From assembly GCA_035524275.1 (NCBI GenBank), contig DATKPC010000014.1, forward strand, positions 22,908 through 86,907: 64,000 bases of DNA, read 5' to 3'. Position numbers and translations under genes: made by a program. The notes under the pieces are model-generated. The model was not told the DNA's origin. It did not search any database and worked only from the letters and a program-made list of their open reading frames with translations. The stretch comes from DATKPC01 sp035524275. GTDB taxonomy: Bacteria > Pseudomonadota > Gammaproteobacteria > Burkholderiales > Burkholderiaceae_F. Positions 16,835 to 24,241 of the stretch are shown in pieces (position 1 is the stretch's first letter; each line of letters begins with the position of its first letter).

Positions 16835-18424
16835 TCATGTCGCTTCGGTGCCGAGCTTGAACACGCTGACGGCCTGCGAGAGCGACTCGGCCTGCTCGTT
16901 GAGGCTGGCCGCCGCCGCGGCGCTCTGCTCGACGAGCGCGGCGTTCTGCTGCGTGACCTGATCCATCTGCGTGATCGCCTCGTTCACCTGGTGAATGCCG
17001 GACGACTGCTCCTGCGAGGATTTCGTGATCTCGCGGACCAGGTCGGTCACCTTCTGCACCTGGACGACGATCGTGCGCATCGAGGCGCCGGCCTCCTGCA
17101 CAAGCCTGCCCTCGGCGTCCACCTTCTCGACGCTGTCGGTGATCATGCTGCGGATCTCGCGCGCGGCCTGCGCGCTGCGCTGCGCGAGGCTGCGCACCTC
17201 GCCGGCGACGACCGCGAAGCCGCGACCCTGCTCGCCGGCGCGCGCCGCCTCGACGGCCGCGTTCAGCGCGAGGATGTTGGTCTGGAACGCGATGCCGTCG
17301 ATCACGTTGATGATCTCCGCGATCTTCTTGCTCGCCCCGGCGATCGCCTGCATCGTGACGACGACCTGCCCCATCACGTCGCCGCCCTTGGCCGCGGCCT
17401 CGCTCGCCGACGAGGCGAGCCGGTCGGCCTGCCTCGCGTTGTCGGCGCTCTGTTCGACGGCGCTCGTCAATTCCTCCATCGACGCCGCCGTCTGCTGCAG
17501 CGAGCTCGCCTGCTCCTCCGTCCGGCTGGACAGGTCGAGGTTTCCGGAGGCGATCTGCGAACTCGCCGTCGCCACCGAGTCGACGCTGGTCCGAACCTTG
17601 GCCACGACGCCGCGGAGCTCCGTGACCATCCCGTGAAGGGCATCGAGGAGCCGACCAATTTCGTCGCGGCGTCCGGTGCGCACGTCGACGGCCAGGTCAC
17701 CGCGCGCGACCTCCCCGAGGACCCGCTCCATCGCCTCGAGCGGCACGCGGACGATCCGCCGCAGCGCCGCGCCGACGGCCACGACGAGCAGCACCTGCAG
17801 GACGACCTGCCCGACGACCATCGCCAGCGTACGGGACCGCAGGCGGACGTATTCCGGCTTCAGGTCGATCCGGATGTCGGATGCGCCGATCGCACTGCCC
17901 GCCGGCATCGCGTGACACGTGAGGCAGTCGGTGCCGTGGAAGTCTCGTGTCGCGAGGTACGGGGTGACCAGACGCAGGACCGGATCACCGTGCCCGTCGT
18001 ACGACACGCCGGCATACGGGCGATTTTCGGCCAGGGCCGCACGCTCGACGTCGTCGCTCGCCCCCTCCTCCGGCAAGCCGGGTCCGAACTGGTTCACGAC
18101 ACCCTGCGACCTGACCAGTCGGGCGGACTCGACGTGCCCGGACGCCGCGACCTTCGTCGTCAGCAGCCGCCGGCTGTCGGCGTTCGAGAACTGTCCGGTG
18201 AGCATCAGGACATTGGCGCTGTCGATGACTTCATTGGCGACCTGCTCGGAGCGCGCCTTCGCCGAGCGCAGGAGTTCCTCCTCGAGGCTTCGGTACGCGT
18301 AGACCTGCGCGGCGCACAGACAGGCGAAGAGGATCGGCTGGATCACCAGCTGCAGCTTCGTCTGCAGCGAGAGATCGCTCCATTGGAATGAAACGGGTCG
18401 CATGGGCTCGGACGTCGTCGACAC
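16835..18424 (-). CDS. Methyl-accepting chemotaxis protein with a c-type heme sensor domain
   Basis: A 529-residue chemoreceptor. TM1 spans about residues 23-43. The periplasmic sensor (about 45-198) contains CLTCH at 167-171, a covalent heme c site, in a Tll0287-like setting (PYLATRDFHGTDCLTCHAMP). TM2 spans about 200-221, then HAMP (RIVRVPLEAMERVLGEVARG). The signalling domain has the conserved tip EIINVIDGIAFQTNILALNA and methylation-helix Glu/Gln pairs. Heme-bearing receptors of this kind sense redox state, oxygen, NO or CO and steer motility. No che genes are adjacent. A decayed MCP fragment lies at 5.9 kb. Confidence 0.9.
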   Translation of the reverse strand: MSTTSEPMRPVSFQWSDLSLQTKLQLVIQPILFACLCAAQVYAYRSLEEELLRSAKARSEQVANEVIDSANVLMLTGQFSNADSRRLLTTKVAASGHVESARLVRSQGVVNQFGPGLPEEGASDDVERAALAENRPYAGVSYDGHGDPVLRLVTPYLATRDFHGTDCLTCHAMPAGSAIGASDIRIDLKPEYVRLRSRTLAMVVGQVVLQVLLVVAVGAALRRIVRVPLEAMERVLGEVARGDLAVDVRTGRRDEIGRLLDALHGMVTELRGVVAKVRTSVDSVATASSQIASGNLDLSSRTEEQASSLQQTAASMEELTSAVEQSADNARQADRLASSASEAAAKGGDVMGQVVVTMQAIAGASKKIAEIINVIDGIAFQTNILALNAAVEAARAGEQGRGFAVVAGEVRSLAQRSAQAAREIRSMITDSVEKVDAEGRLVQEAGASMRTIVVQVQKVTDLVREITKSSQEQSSGIHQVNEAITQMDQVTQQNAALVEQSAAAAASLNEQAESLSQAVSVFKLGTEAT

Positions 18425-18610
18425 GGCATTCCGATGATCGTCGCAGGCGCCCTGCCGCGATGCGCGGAATTGCGGATCGAAAGGCGGTCGCGGAAATCCG
18501 GCGAGCCGGTTCCTGGGGGAAACCCTTGCCCTCGACGCGAGGGTAGGAGGTGCGGAGCCGGGCGTGACGGGCCGCTCGGCGAGGCGACTGCCCGTCGTGG
18601 CTCGCCGTCG

Positions 18611-19804
18611 TCAATCCTCGGCCGCGGCGCCCAGCACGACCGAGCGCCAAGCGCCGCGCGAACGGGCGATCGCACCCGGAATCACGCCGGGCAGGTCGTG
18701 CAGGCGCGCCAAGCCGACACGACCGGATGCATCCTGCGGCTGCGGAAGAAACACGTGACATGCCTCCGGCGGCAATTGCACGCAGACGCGACTGCCGGGA
18801 TCGTGACGGGCCACGCGCGTGGTGACCGCTGCCATGTGTTGGCCGTTCAGGTCGAGATGGATGACGTGGCGTCCGTCGATCTCCTCGGTGCGCAGCACGC
18901 GTGCCTCGAGACCGGGAGCGGCGACGAGCCGCACCATCTCCGGACGTATCCCGAGGATGAAATCCTCGTCGCCGAATCCGTCGCGCCGGTTGGCGATGGT
19001 TTGTGCCAGCGAACCGGGCAGGTAGACGTCGGGCCGACCTCGCAGGCGCAGTCCGTCGTGGTCGAGGCCGACGATCAGCAGGTTCATCGGCGGGCGTCCG
19101 ACGTAGCCGGCGACGAACGGCGTCGCCGGGAATTCGACGAGGCGCCGCGGCACGTCGACCTGCTCGATCTCGCCGTGATTGAGCACGACGATCCGTTCGC
19201 CGATCGCGGCCGCGGTGCCCGGATCCCGGGTCGCGAACAACAGCGTCACGTCGAGCAGCCGATGAAGGCTGACGAGTTCGAACTGCAGCAGGTCGCGGCG
19301 CAGCCCGGGCTCGACGTGCGTCCAGGGCTCGTCGAACAGCAGCGCGTGCGGCTGCGGCGCCATCGCACACGCGATCGCGACGCGCAACTGCTCGCTCGGC
19401 GAAAGAATCGTCGGCAGGCGCTCGAGCAGGTCGTCGATCCGCAGCAGCGGCGCGATCCGCGCCAGCACGGCCGCGCGTTCGCCGCGCGACAGCCCGGCCT
19501 GCTTGTAGCGCCGGTCGATGTTGTGCCCGACCGTGAGGTTCGGATAGAACGCTTCGCCGTGAGAAACCGGAACGCATCCGCGCCGCCTTGGCGGCACGTG
19601 CGTGGCATCGCGCCCATCGATGCGGATCGCGCCGCTGTCGATGCGCTCGGCGCCTGCGATCGCGCGCAGGATCGTCGACTTGCCGCTCGCCTGCGGCCCG
19701 AGGATCGCCAGGCGCTCTCCGGAACGTATCGAAAGGGAGAGATCCGGCACTGCAACGTGGGCGCCGTAGCGCTTCACCACGTGGTCCAGCTCGATCAAGA
19801 CCAT
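18611..19804 (-). CDS. Orphan MalK/UgpC-type ABC ATPase with altered catalytic motifs
   Basis: A 397-residue protein with an ATPase domain and a TOBE-like C-terminal half, the length and order of sugar-import ATPases. Walker A is GPQASGKST (36-44) and Walker B LLFDEP with Glu159 is intact. However the Q-loop Gln is His82 (VSHGEAFYPNLT), the signature reads LSPSEQ instead of LSGGQ, the D-loop is THVEP, and the H-switch is Arg193 (FATRDPG). The intact homologue at 28.3 kb has Gln, LSGGQ and His at these positions. No permease or binding-protein gene is nearby. It may bind ATP but hydrolyse poorly; a regulatory or decaying role is inferred. Confidence 0.75.
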   Translation of the reverse strand: MVLIELDHVVKRYGAHVAVPDLSLSIRSGERLAILGPQASGKSTILRAIAGAERIDSGAIRIDGRDATHVPPRRRGCVPVSHGEAFYPNLTVGHNIDRRYKQAGLSRGERAAVLARIAPLLRIDDLLERLPTILSPSEQLRVAIACAMAPQPHALLFDEPWTHVEPGLRRDLLQFELVSLHRLLDVTLLFATRDPGTAAAIGERIVVLNHGEIEQVDVPRRLVEFPATPFVAGYVGRPPMNLLIVGLDHDGLRLRGRPDVYLPGSLAQTIANRRDGFGDEDFILGIRPEMVRLVAAPGLEARVLRTEEIDGRHVIHLDLNGQHMAAVTTRVARHDPGSRVCVQLPPEACHVFLPQPQDASGRVGLARLHDLPGVIPGAIARSRGAWRSVVLGAAAED

Positions 19805-20160
19805 CGCCAACCAACTCGCCAACGTGCGCATAGTTTGATGAATGCGATCGCGAGCGGCAAGCGCTTCCCGTCGGCGGTCGGGCGGCGGAGACACCACACG
19901 AGCTTGCGACTAGCGCATCGACTGGGGTCGACGGTGGCGGTCCCTAGCGTCGACGTCGATGGAGCACCCACATCACGGGTGGTAAACATCAGAAGAAAAC
20001 CCCCGGACGCGGCAGACCGGCGGTCGTGATCGCCGCCGGACGGAGAAGCACGCGCGAACGCGCTCATTCGTATGGCCGAGCGGCAACGAACCGCCGCCGG
20101 CCCGGCCGACGTTCGTCGGCCGACGAGCGGGCTCGCGCGCAGCGGCGCATTTGATCTCGA

Positions 20161-20190
20161 TTGAATGTGCTCGCCGCAGCCCGCTGTAAT
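20161..20190 (+). promoter_or_regulatory. Candidate promoter of the Roadblock/ODP cluster
   Basis: TTGAAT (20161-20166) and TGTAAT (20185-20190) are spaced by 18 bp, an acceptable sigma-70 pair in a GC-rich region, about 95 bp upstream of the first gene. The remainder of the 478-bp stretch 19805-20282 shows no convincing gene; it also contains an imperfect palindrome TTGATCTCGATTGA at 20151-20164 overlapping the -35. Confidence 0.45.
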
Positions 20191-20282
20191 TTCCTTCGTA
20201 CCGATGTCGCGGCGATCGCGGCGTCGACGAGGGACCCTCGGCGAATGCGACGGCAGCGCGCGAGGCGGCGCGAACTCACGGG

Positions 20283-21263
20283 ATGCGGCAAGTGGTGTGG
20301 CAGGCGATCCGGGTTGCGCAGAAGGAACTGGCGTCGCGCTTCATGCGAATCGGAAAGCCCGTGGATGACGTGGTTCAGATGGCCCCGCGAGGCGCGGGCT
20401 GTCGCGTGCTCGTCGTCGACCCGTCGCGCACGCTCGGACGCAATCTCAGCAGCACGCACCACGACCGGATCGAGGTCCGTTCGGTCGCGGACGCGGAGTC
20501 GGCCTGGCAGACGCTGCTGGTCGATCCGTCGGTCAACGGCGTCGTCATCGGCAGCGCCGCCCCGGAACCGGAAGCCGAAAGTCTCGCCGACCGGGTCCGC
20601 GCCTCGCGCGTCAGCCGCATCTGCGGCGTGCCGATGTTGCGAATGAACGGAACCGACGCGGACGCGAACGGTGCCGTGCTGGCCGAATGGCTCGCGACGC
20701 TGCGACCGGTCGAGGATCCGGCGCCGGACTTCCCGATCGTGTTCGAGCGGCTCGCGAGCGAGACGGCTCCCGGATCGATCGCGTCCGAGATCGCCACCGA
20801 ACCGATCGCTTCCTTGACTGCCGAAATCCCGGCATCCGACGAACCCACGACTGAACCCGCCGCGCCCGAGGGCGCCGCCGCCCGACTGGAGACGAACATG
20901 ACGCGCTTCGACAACCTCAACAAGGTGCTCAAGAACCTGCAGAGCGAATCGCCGGGCGTGGAGGCGAGCGCCTTGATCTCCGAAGACGGGCTGATGATCG
21001 CGAGCGCGCTGTCGCAGGACCTCGACGAGACACGCGTCGCCGGAATGACCGCCACGCTGCTCAGCCTGGGAACGCGCGCCGCGACCGAGCTGAGGCGCGG
21101 CAACGTGAGCGAAGTGATCGTCCGCGGCGAGCAGGGCTATGCGGTGATGATCGGCGCCGGCCGCGGCGTCCTGCTGCTCGTGCTCGCGAGCGCGAGCACG
21201 CCGCTGGGCCTCATCTTCTTCGACATGCGCGAGGCCATCAAGGCCCTTCGCAACATCCTCTGA
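20283..21263 (+). CDS. Receiver-like domain fused to a Roadblock/LC7 (MglB-type) domain
   Basis: A 326-residue two-domain protein. Residues 35-140 resemble a response-regulator fold (CRVLVVDPSRTLGRNL, AESAWQTLLVDPSVNGVVIG) but lack an evident phosphoacceptor pattern of paired acidic residues, so a pseudo-receiver is likely. An Ala/Glu/Pro-rich linker (150-205) leads to a C-terminal Roadblock/LC7 domain of about 120 residues (SPGVEASALISEDGLMIASA, RGNVSEVIVRGEQGYAVMIG, IFFDMREAIKALRNIL). Roadblock proteins regulate small GTPases or assemble polarity and motility machinery; no GTPase gene is adjacent. Starts at 20343 or an internal start for the Roadblock part alone (20899, MTRFDNLN) are possible. 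First gene of a five-member cluster. Confidence 0.75.
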   Translation: MRQVVWQAIRVAQKELASRFMRIGKPVDDVVQMAPRGAGCRVLVVDPSRTLGRNLSSTHHDRIEVRSVADAESAWQTLLVDPSVNGVVIGSAAPEPEAESLADRVRASRVSRICGVPMLRMNGTDADANGAVLAEWLATLRPVEDPAPDFPIVFERLASETAPGSIASEIATEPIASLTAEIPASDEPTTEPAAPEGAAARLETNMTRFDNLNKVLKNLQSESPGVEASALISEDGLMIASALSQDLDETRVAGMTATLLSLGTRAATELRRGNVSEVIVRGEQGYAVMIGAGRGVLLLVLASASTPLGLIFFDMREAIKALRNIL

Positions 21264-21345
21264 CGGACTCTCGCGGGCCAGCGAAGGCCCGCGCATCCTG
21301 CGACTGAACCACCCGACGCCCGTGCCGGCCGCGCCGAGACCCTCG

Positions 21346-22107
21346 ATGCCCAATACGATCCTCTTCGACAACGGTACCCACCGGAACATCCTCCTGGAGG
21401 ACTTCGACGCCGGCGGGCTCGCCGTGCAGTCGAACCAGCACCTGGTGATCCATGGCGACGCCGGGATGATCCTCGACCCCGGCGGCCACAAGATCTACAA
21501 CAAGGTGCTGGCCGAGACGATGTCGAGCCTCGGCAAGGCGCGGCTGCAGCACATCTTCCTGTCGCACCAGGATCCGGACATCGTCGCCTCGGTCAACGGC
21601 TGGCTGATGACGACCGAGGCGGACGCGTACGTCTCGGCGCTGTGGACGCGCTTCGTTCCGCATTTCGGCCTGGACCACCTCGTGGCGGACCGCCTCAAGC
21701 CGATTCCGGACCGCGGCATGCTGCTTCCGCTCGGCGGCCAGCCGATGACGGTGCTGCCGGCCCACTTCCTGCACAGCGAGGGCAATTTCCAGCTCTACGA
21801 CCCGGTCGCAAAGATCCTCTACACCGGCGACCTCGGCGCGTCGATCGGCGCGGAGTACCGGAAAGTGACCGATTTCGACGCCCATATCCCGTACATGGAC
21901 CGATTCCATCGCCGCTACATGGCGTCCAATCGCGTCATGAAGGCCTGGGCCAACATGGTGCGCCCGCTCGACATCGAGATCATCGCTCCGCAGCACGGCG
22001 CGTATTTCGAGGGCCGGGCGATGGTGCTTCGCTTCATCGACTGGTGCGCGACGCTCGCCTGCGGCGTCGACCTCGTCGGACCGCTGTTCCAGATACCGAC
22101 TTCCTAG
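21346..22107 (+). CDS. ODP-like metallo-beta-lactamase-fold protein (putative diiron oxygen sensor)
   Basis: A 253-residue MBL-fold protein without the flavodoxin domain of flavodiiron enzymes. Metal-site motifs: LSHQDPDIVASV, a His/Glu loop (PAHFLHSEGNFQLYDP), LYTGDLGAS and APQHGAYF. The pattern HxDxD-xx-H-x-E...D...H resembles the oxygen-binding diiron protein (ODP) of chemotaxis systems and the diiron half of FprA. The inferred role is O2 or NO sensing or redox signalling in the cytoplasm. It lies 82 bp after the receiver/Roadblock gene and 36 bp before an OmpA-domain gene in the same orientation. A hydrolase role cannot be ruled out. Confidence 0.75.
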   Translation: MPNTILFDNGTHRNILLEDFDAGGLAVQSNQHLVIHGDAGMILDPGGHKIYNKVLAETMSSLGKARLQHIFLSHQDPDIVASVNGWLMTTEADAYVSALWTRFVPHFGLDHLVADRLKPIPDRGMLLPLGGQPMTVLPAHFLHSEGNFQLYDPVAKILYTGDLGASIGAEYRKVTDFDAHIPYMDRFHRRYMASNRVMKAWANMVRPLDIEIIAPQHGAYFEGRAMVLRFIDWCATLACGVDLVGPLFQIPTS

Positions 22108-22143
22108 GACGTCCGATCAGGCTCGCGACGCGACGCTGAACCC

Positions 22144-22779
22144 ATGAGCGACACGACCACGGCATCGAGCGCCTTGCGACGCCCGGAATCGCCGCGGCTG
22201 CCCGGCGAGGATGCGCCCGCTTGGCTCGCCCTCGCCTTCGGCGCGATCGGCCTGCTGTGCGCGGCGGCCGCCGGCTGGCTGTGGGCAGGCGGGCCGGCCG
22301 TGCCCGTGGAGCCACGGGCGCCGAGCGCGGCGCTTGCGCCCGCTGCGGTAGTGCCGCCGGTCCCACCGTCCGCGCCGCCGCCATCGGTCGCACGGGTCAC
22401 CGCACCGGTCACCGCACCGGACGCATGCCTGCCGCCGTCGGCCGTGCTGTTCGATTTCGGCGGCACGACGATCGACGCGCGTAGCGGGCCATCGCCGCTG
22501 GCGGACCTCGTCGCGTGGCTTTCCGCCCACCCGGACGCGAAAATCGAGCTCAAGGGTCACGCCGATTCGATAGGCGACGACCAGTCGAACCTGCTCCTGA
22601 GCTATCGCCGCGCGATGACCGTCGCAGCGATGCTGCGGCAAGCGGGCGTCGCGGGACCGCGCATCGTCGTCAATGCGGCGGGCAGCCACGAGCCGCTCGA
22701 CGGCATTCCGGATACCGACGGCGCGAACCGCCGCGTGATCCTGCGCGTCAAGGGGGCGGAGGGATGCCCGCGTGACTGA
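22144..22779 (+). CDS. Membrane-anchored OmpA/MotB-domain protein
   Basis: A 211-residue protein with one transmembrane helix (AWLALAFGAIGLLCAAAAGW, residues 27-46), a Pro/Ala-rich linker, and a C-terminal OmpA-like peptidoglycan-binding domain (about 100-205: VLFDFGGTTIDARSGPSPLA, IELKGHADSIGDD, LLLSYRRAMTVAAMLRQAGV, NRRVILRVK). It probably sits in the inner membrane with its domain gripping the cell wall. Third gene of the Roadblock/ODP cluster, where it could anchor the assembly to peptidoglycan. It has no MotB-type plug segment, so a stator role is unlikely. Confidence 0.8.
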   Translation: MSDTTTASSALRRPESPRLPGEDAPAWLALAFGAIGLLCAAAAGWLWAGGPAVPVEPRAPSAALAPAAVVPPVPPSAPPPSVARVTAPVTAPDACLPPSAVLFDFGGTTIDARSGPSPLADLVAWLSAHPDAKIELKGHADSIGDDQSNLLLSYRRAMTVAAMLRQAGVAGPRIVVNAAGSHEPLDGIPDTDGANRRVILRVKGAEGCPRD

Positions 22780-22851
22780 CCCGGCCTGGCCGCCGAGCCG
22801 ACGACGGCGTGCGCGCCGCACGCGGCCGGTGAGGCGAACGAGGCCCATGAC

Positions 22852-22977
22852 GTGATCGGGATGATCGGGATGTTCGGGATGTTCGAGTTGATCGAGTGGA
22901 TCGAGTTGATCGAGAAACGCAAGCCGCGCTCCGCGACGCGCGACGCGGCGGGCACGGAAAACGGGAGTCCGCGATGA
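22852..22977 (+). CDS. Tiny repeat-encoded ORF overlapping the next start
   Basis: A 41-codon frame from GTG 22852 (GAGG at 22840-22843, 8-bp spacing) to TGA 22977. The N-terminal half is a run of three-residue repeats, IGMIGMFGMFELIEWIELIE, encoded by a 9-bp minisatellite. The second half is basic and hydrophilic. Its TGA overlaps the ATG of the membrane Roadblock-like gene (ATGA), which suggests translational coupling. The peptide would form an amphipathic or hydrophobic helix. It could be a real small membrane peptide, a leader that sets expression of the next gene, or chance coding of the repeat. Confidence 0.4.
   Translation: MIGMIGMFGMFELIEWIELIEKRKPRSATRDAAGTENGSPR
22854..22916 (+). 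repeat. 9-bp minisatellite, seven units
   Basis: Seven contiguous 9-bp units beginning GATCGGGAT, GATCGGGAT, GTTCGGGAT and drifting to GATCGAGTT-type units. The period is a multiple of three, so any copy-number change keeps the tiny ORF in frame. The run lies directly upstream of the membrane Roadblock-like gene. Confidence 0.85.
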
Positions 22978-23633
22978 TCCTGCCGATGGCCGTCGCGCTC
23001 GGCGCGGCGATGATGATGCTCACCGCGGGCTACCTGATGGGCGTGCGCCAGGCGCTTGGCGCACGCGAGCGGCTGCGGGCCGAGAACGCGGCCCTCGTCG
23101 AGGAAGCGGCCCGGCTGCGCGAGCGCAGCGCGCAGCGACGCGGCGAGGACGACAACCTGCGGGCCGCCATTCGGCACGTGCTCACGCCGCTGGTGCAGCG
23201 CGAGCAGCTGTCGGTGGAACTGTCGCACCTGGAAAGCGGCGTCGGCCCGCGTCGCGACCTGAACGCCTTCCTGGACCAGCTCGTCGCGAAGGCCAACTTC
23301 TTCGGCGCGCTGCTCACCGACGACCAGGGCTGGCCCGTCGCGTCCAGCAGTGGCCTGCTGGAGCCTGACCGGCTGTGCGCCACCGCGTCGCTGCTGCGCC
23401 TTCTTGCCGACCGCATCCAGCGCGACGGCGGCACCGCGCCGCTGTCGATGACGATCCATGACGCTGCGAACGTCACGACGCTGACCCGGCTGTTTTCCGC
23501 TGGAGGCCAGAACCTTTCGCTGACCGCGATTTCCGCCGGTCGACTGCTCGCGCCCTCGGCGTTGGATCCGGCGCTCGCCAAGCTCAGCGTGATGCTGCTG
23601 AATCGCGAGGCGGGTGCAACGGCGAGCGCGTAG
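22974..23633 (+). CDS. Membrane-anchored coiled-coil protein with a Roadblock-like domain
   Basis: A 219-residue protein. An N-terminal transmembrane helix (MILPMAVALGAAMMMLTAGY) is followed by a charged coiled coil (ARERLRAENAALVEEAARLR, about 28-60) and a C-terminal domain of about 125 residues (NAFLDQLVAKANFFGALLTD, GWPVASSSGL, LSLTAISAGRLLAPSALDP). This follows the Roadblock/LC7 pattern of helix, AxLTDxxGxxVASS strand pair and closing helix. ATG 22974 has GGGAG 6 bp upstream and overlaps the tiny ORF. Last gene of the cluster; it would tether a Roadblock module to the membrane and could pair with the receiver/Roadblock fusion. Confidence 0.6.
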   Translation: MILPMAVALGAAMMMLTAGYLMGVRQALGARERLRAENAALVEEAARLRERSAQRRGEDDNLRAAIRHVLTPLVQREQLSVELSHLESGVGPRRDLNAFLDQLVAKANFFGALLTDDQGWPVASSSGLLEPDRLCATASLLRLLADRIQRDGGTAPLSMTIHDAANVTTLTRLFSAGGQNLSLTAISAGRLLAPSALDPALAKLSVMLLNREAGATASA

Positions 23634-23647
23634 GTCGGGATCCGGCG

Positions 23648-24127
23648 CTACGGCGCTCGACGCGGAGCGGCGACAGGCCGCTCCGACAGCCCGAGGACGG
23701 CTTCGACCGCGTCGGCCATGCCGGATGGCAAGGACGCGTCGCCGTCGTTGGCGCGATAGGCCTGGTCGCCGGCGCCGCGATAGCAGCGGATCCTGACGCC
23801 GAACGCCTCCTGGATCCGCGCCACGGACCCGGAGACGCGGACCGACCGCGCCGCGACGTCGACGGCGTCGACGGCGAGGCCGTGTGCCGCCGCGAAGCGC
23901 CGCACGGCAGCGACATCCTCGTCGCGCGCACCATGCAGGCGCGCGAATTCCGAGCGATCCATGGGCGGGACCGCCGCGCCCGATCCGGCCGTTGGCAGCG
24001 GCGTGCGGCGACGAAGGATCAACGTGAGCGCCATCGGGTCGGCGGGCGGCGCCGCGCCGAGGTCTGCATCGGCGGACGCGACGTGACTGCCGCGCAGCAT
24101 TCGACGCGCTTCGGAGTTGTCGTTCAT
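23648..24127 (-). CDS. Stand-alone pro-domain of a sedolisin/kumamolisin (S53) peptidase
   Basis: A 159-residue protein that matches only the activation pro-domain of S53 serine-carboxyl peptidases: FARLHGARDEDVAAVRRFAA, then SVRVSGSVARIQEAFGVRIR, then LPSGMADAVEAVLGLSERPV. In the full enzyme this last motif is followed by a linker and a catalytic domain of about 350 residues with a Glu-Asp-Ser triad. Here the frame stops eight codons after the motif, and the next gene ends only 14 bp away, so the catalytic part is absent. It has no signal peptide. It may be a truncated relic or a free inhibitor-like pro-domain. Codon use looks normal. Confidence 0.65.
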   Translation of the reverse strand: MNDNSEARRMLRGSHVASADADLGAAPPADPMALTLILRRRTPLPTAGSGAAVPPMDRSEFARLHGARDEDVAAVRRFAAAHGLAVDAVDVAARSVRVSGSVARIQEAFGVRIRCYRGAGDQAYRANDGDASLPSGMADAVEAVLGLSERPVAAPRRAP

Positions 24128-24241
24128 CGGGCGGCTCCTAGAATGGCGGACACGCCAGGGTGGACATGCGGGCCGGCGCGCGGCACGCGCAAGGCGCCTG
24201 AACACCCACGCCAACGCACGCTACCACGGGAAGAAGACCGC

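Noticed and set aside
19795..20067. A 90-codon minus-strand frame upstream of the degenerate ATPase.
   Set aside because: Its product lacks any domain pattern, overlaps the ATPase start region and has no ribosome site.
20151..20164. A second FNR-type site (TTGATCTCGATTGA) before the Roadblock/ODP cluster.
   Set aside because: One half-site is perfect, but the other differs at two of five positions, and it overlaps the -35 where an activator of this family would not normally sit.
22854..22916. A CRISPR-like array in the 9-bp repeats.
   Set aside because: The units are 9 bp, contiguous and without spacers; there are no cas genes. The other tandem repeats (6480, 16151) are likewise too short.
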